Source: Halorubrum salipaludis (GTDB lineage Archaea; Halobacteriota; Halobacteria; Halobacteriales; Haloferacaceae). From it: a stretch of DNA of 64,000 nt. The DNA is taken from NCBI RefSeq assembly GCF_002286985.1, contig NZ_NSKC01000005.1, positions 1 to 64,000 of the forward strand. The letters are read 5' to 3'. The position numbers and the translations under genes are program-made. The notes under the pieces were generated by a model, which was not told the origin of the DNA, ran no database searches, and saw only the letters and a list, made by a program, of their open reading frames with translations. Below, piece after piece: positions 63,856 through 64,000 of this stretch (position 1 is the stretch's first letter; each line of letters begins with the position of its first letter).

Positions 63856-64000
63856 ACGCGGCCAGCGTCGGACTTGAAAGTTGGCAACGTCGCAGTTCGG
63901 GTGGCGGTGGGTGAGGCGATCGACGAGCGAGTTCGTCTTCGTCGCTGTCTCCCGGAAGTTCGCGAAGCCGCCCGCCTCGTCGATGGCGACCGTAACGAAG
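63856..64000 (-). other. Unresolved window end
   Basis: 145 bases. One minus frame (FVTVAIDEAGGFANFRETAT then KTNSLVDRLTHRHPN) is open up to the start of the VTT gene without a stop. It may be chance in GC-rich DNA or the end of a neighbouring gene; not decidable from this window. Confidence 0.25.

Overview
The window is a high-GC haloarchaeal chromosome segment, most likely from a Halorubrum-type organism. This is inferred from acidic proteins, TATA/leaderless promoters, GTGA/ATGA gene overlaps, bacterioruberin carotenoid genes, an archaeal ether-lipid prenyltransferase, aIF1, a TBP and HTH-10 (Bat-type) regulators. The genus is a guess; the haloarchaeal class is not.

Left core (about 0.5-24 kb): thiamine salvage (thiE-thiM), a dehydrogenase, the bacterioruberin operon (crtD-lyeJ-cruF), a diadenylate cyclase-like gene, and a small denitrification/NO group (quinol NO reductase, a MoaD-like beta-grasp protein ending in Cys-Cys, a Tat-exported two-domain multicopper oxidase) with shared CATGTTCG palindromes. 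Then come a phosphodiesterase, a lipoprotein, a PAS/GAF histidine kinase, a DUF5806-type protein, UspA, GNAT, adenylate kinase, a DUF106/EMC3-like insertase, a branched-chain substrate-binding protein whose two lobes are in swapped order, gamma-glutamyltransferase, and a large membrane-anchored protein with an HWHDWE motif.

Island (24,161-45,624): a lower-GC insertion bounded by an exact 14-bp direct repeat. It carries a tyrosine recombinase with two small SLSRYL proteins, two short terminal-inverted-repeat elements, small plasmid/virus-like proteins, and many defence-type genes: a HEPN protein; a DUF6884-like protein divergent from a GIY-YIG-like nuclease and a DUF262-HNH nuclease; an overlapping pair made of an NdpA-like soluble protein and a large membrane protein with no recognised family; and a complete Type I restriction-modification operon (hsdM-hsdS-hsdR) followed directly by a divergent TATA-binding protein gene.

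Right core (45.8-64 kb): a CPC-type metal ATPase and its HTH-10 regulator, a candidate RiPP precursor with its radical SAM/SPASM enzyme, a second HTH-10 regulator, a UbiA-family lipid prenyltransferase, aIF1, a MoxR-DUF58-transglutaminase operon, a cupin-rhodanese pair, an epoxide-hydrolase-like enzyme, sulfatase, GtrA and a VTT (TVP38) membrane protein.

Intergenic regions hold two families of dispersed repeats. One is a long hairpin element in two copies (window start and 53.3 kb) whose stem sequences differ but stay self-complementary. The other is a TATA-box-studded repeat in three copies (0.24, 18.1 and 58.8 kb). These repeats, the TBP inside the restriction operon, the permuted binding protein and the overlapping two-gene membrane pair are the most interesting items.
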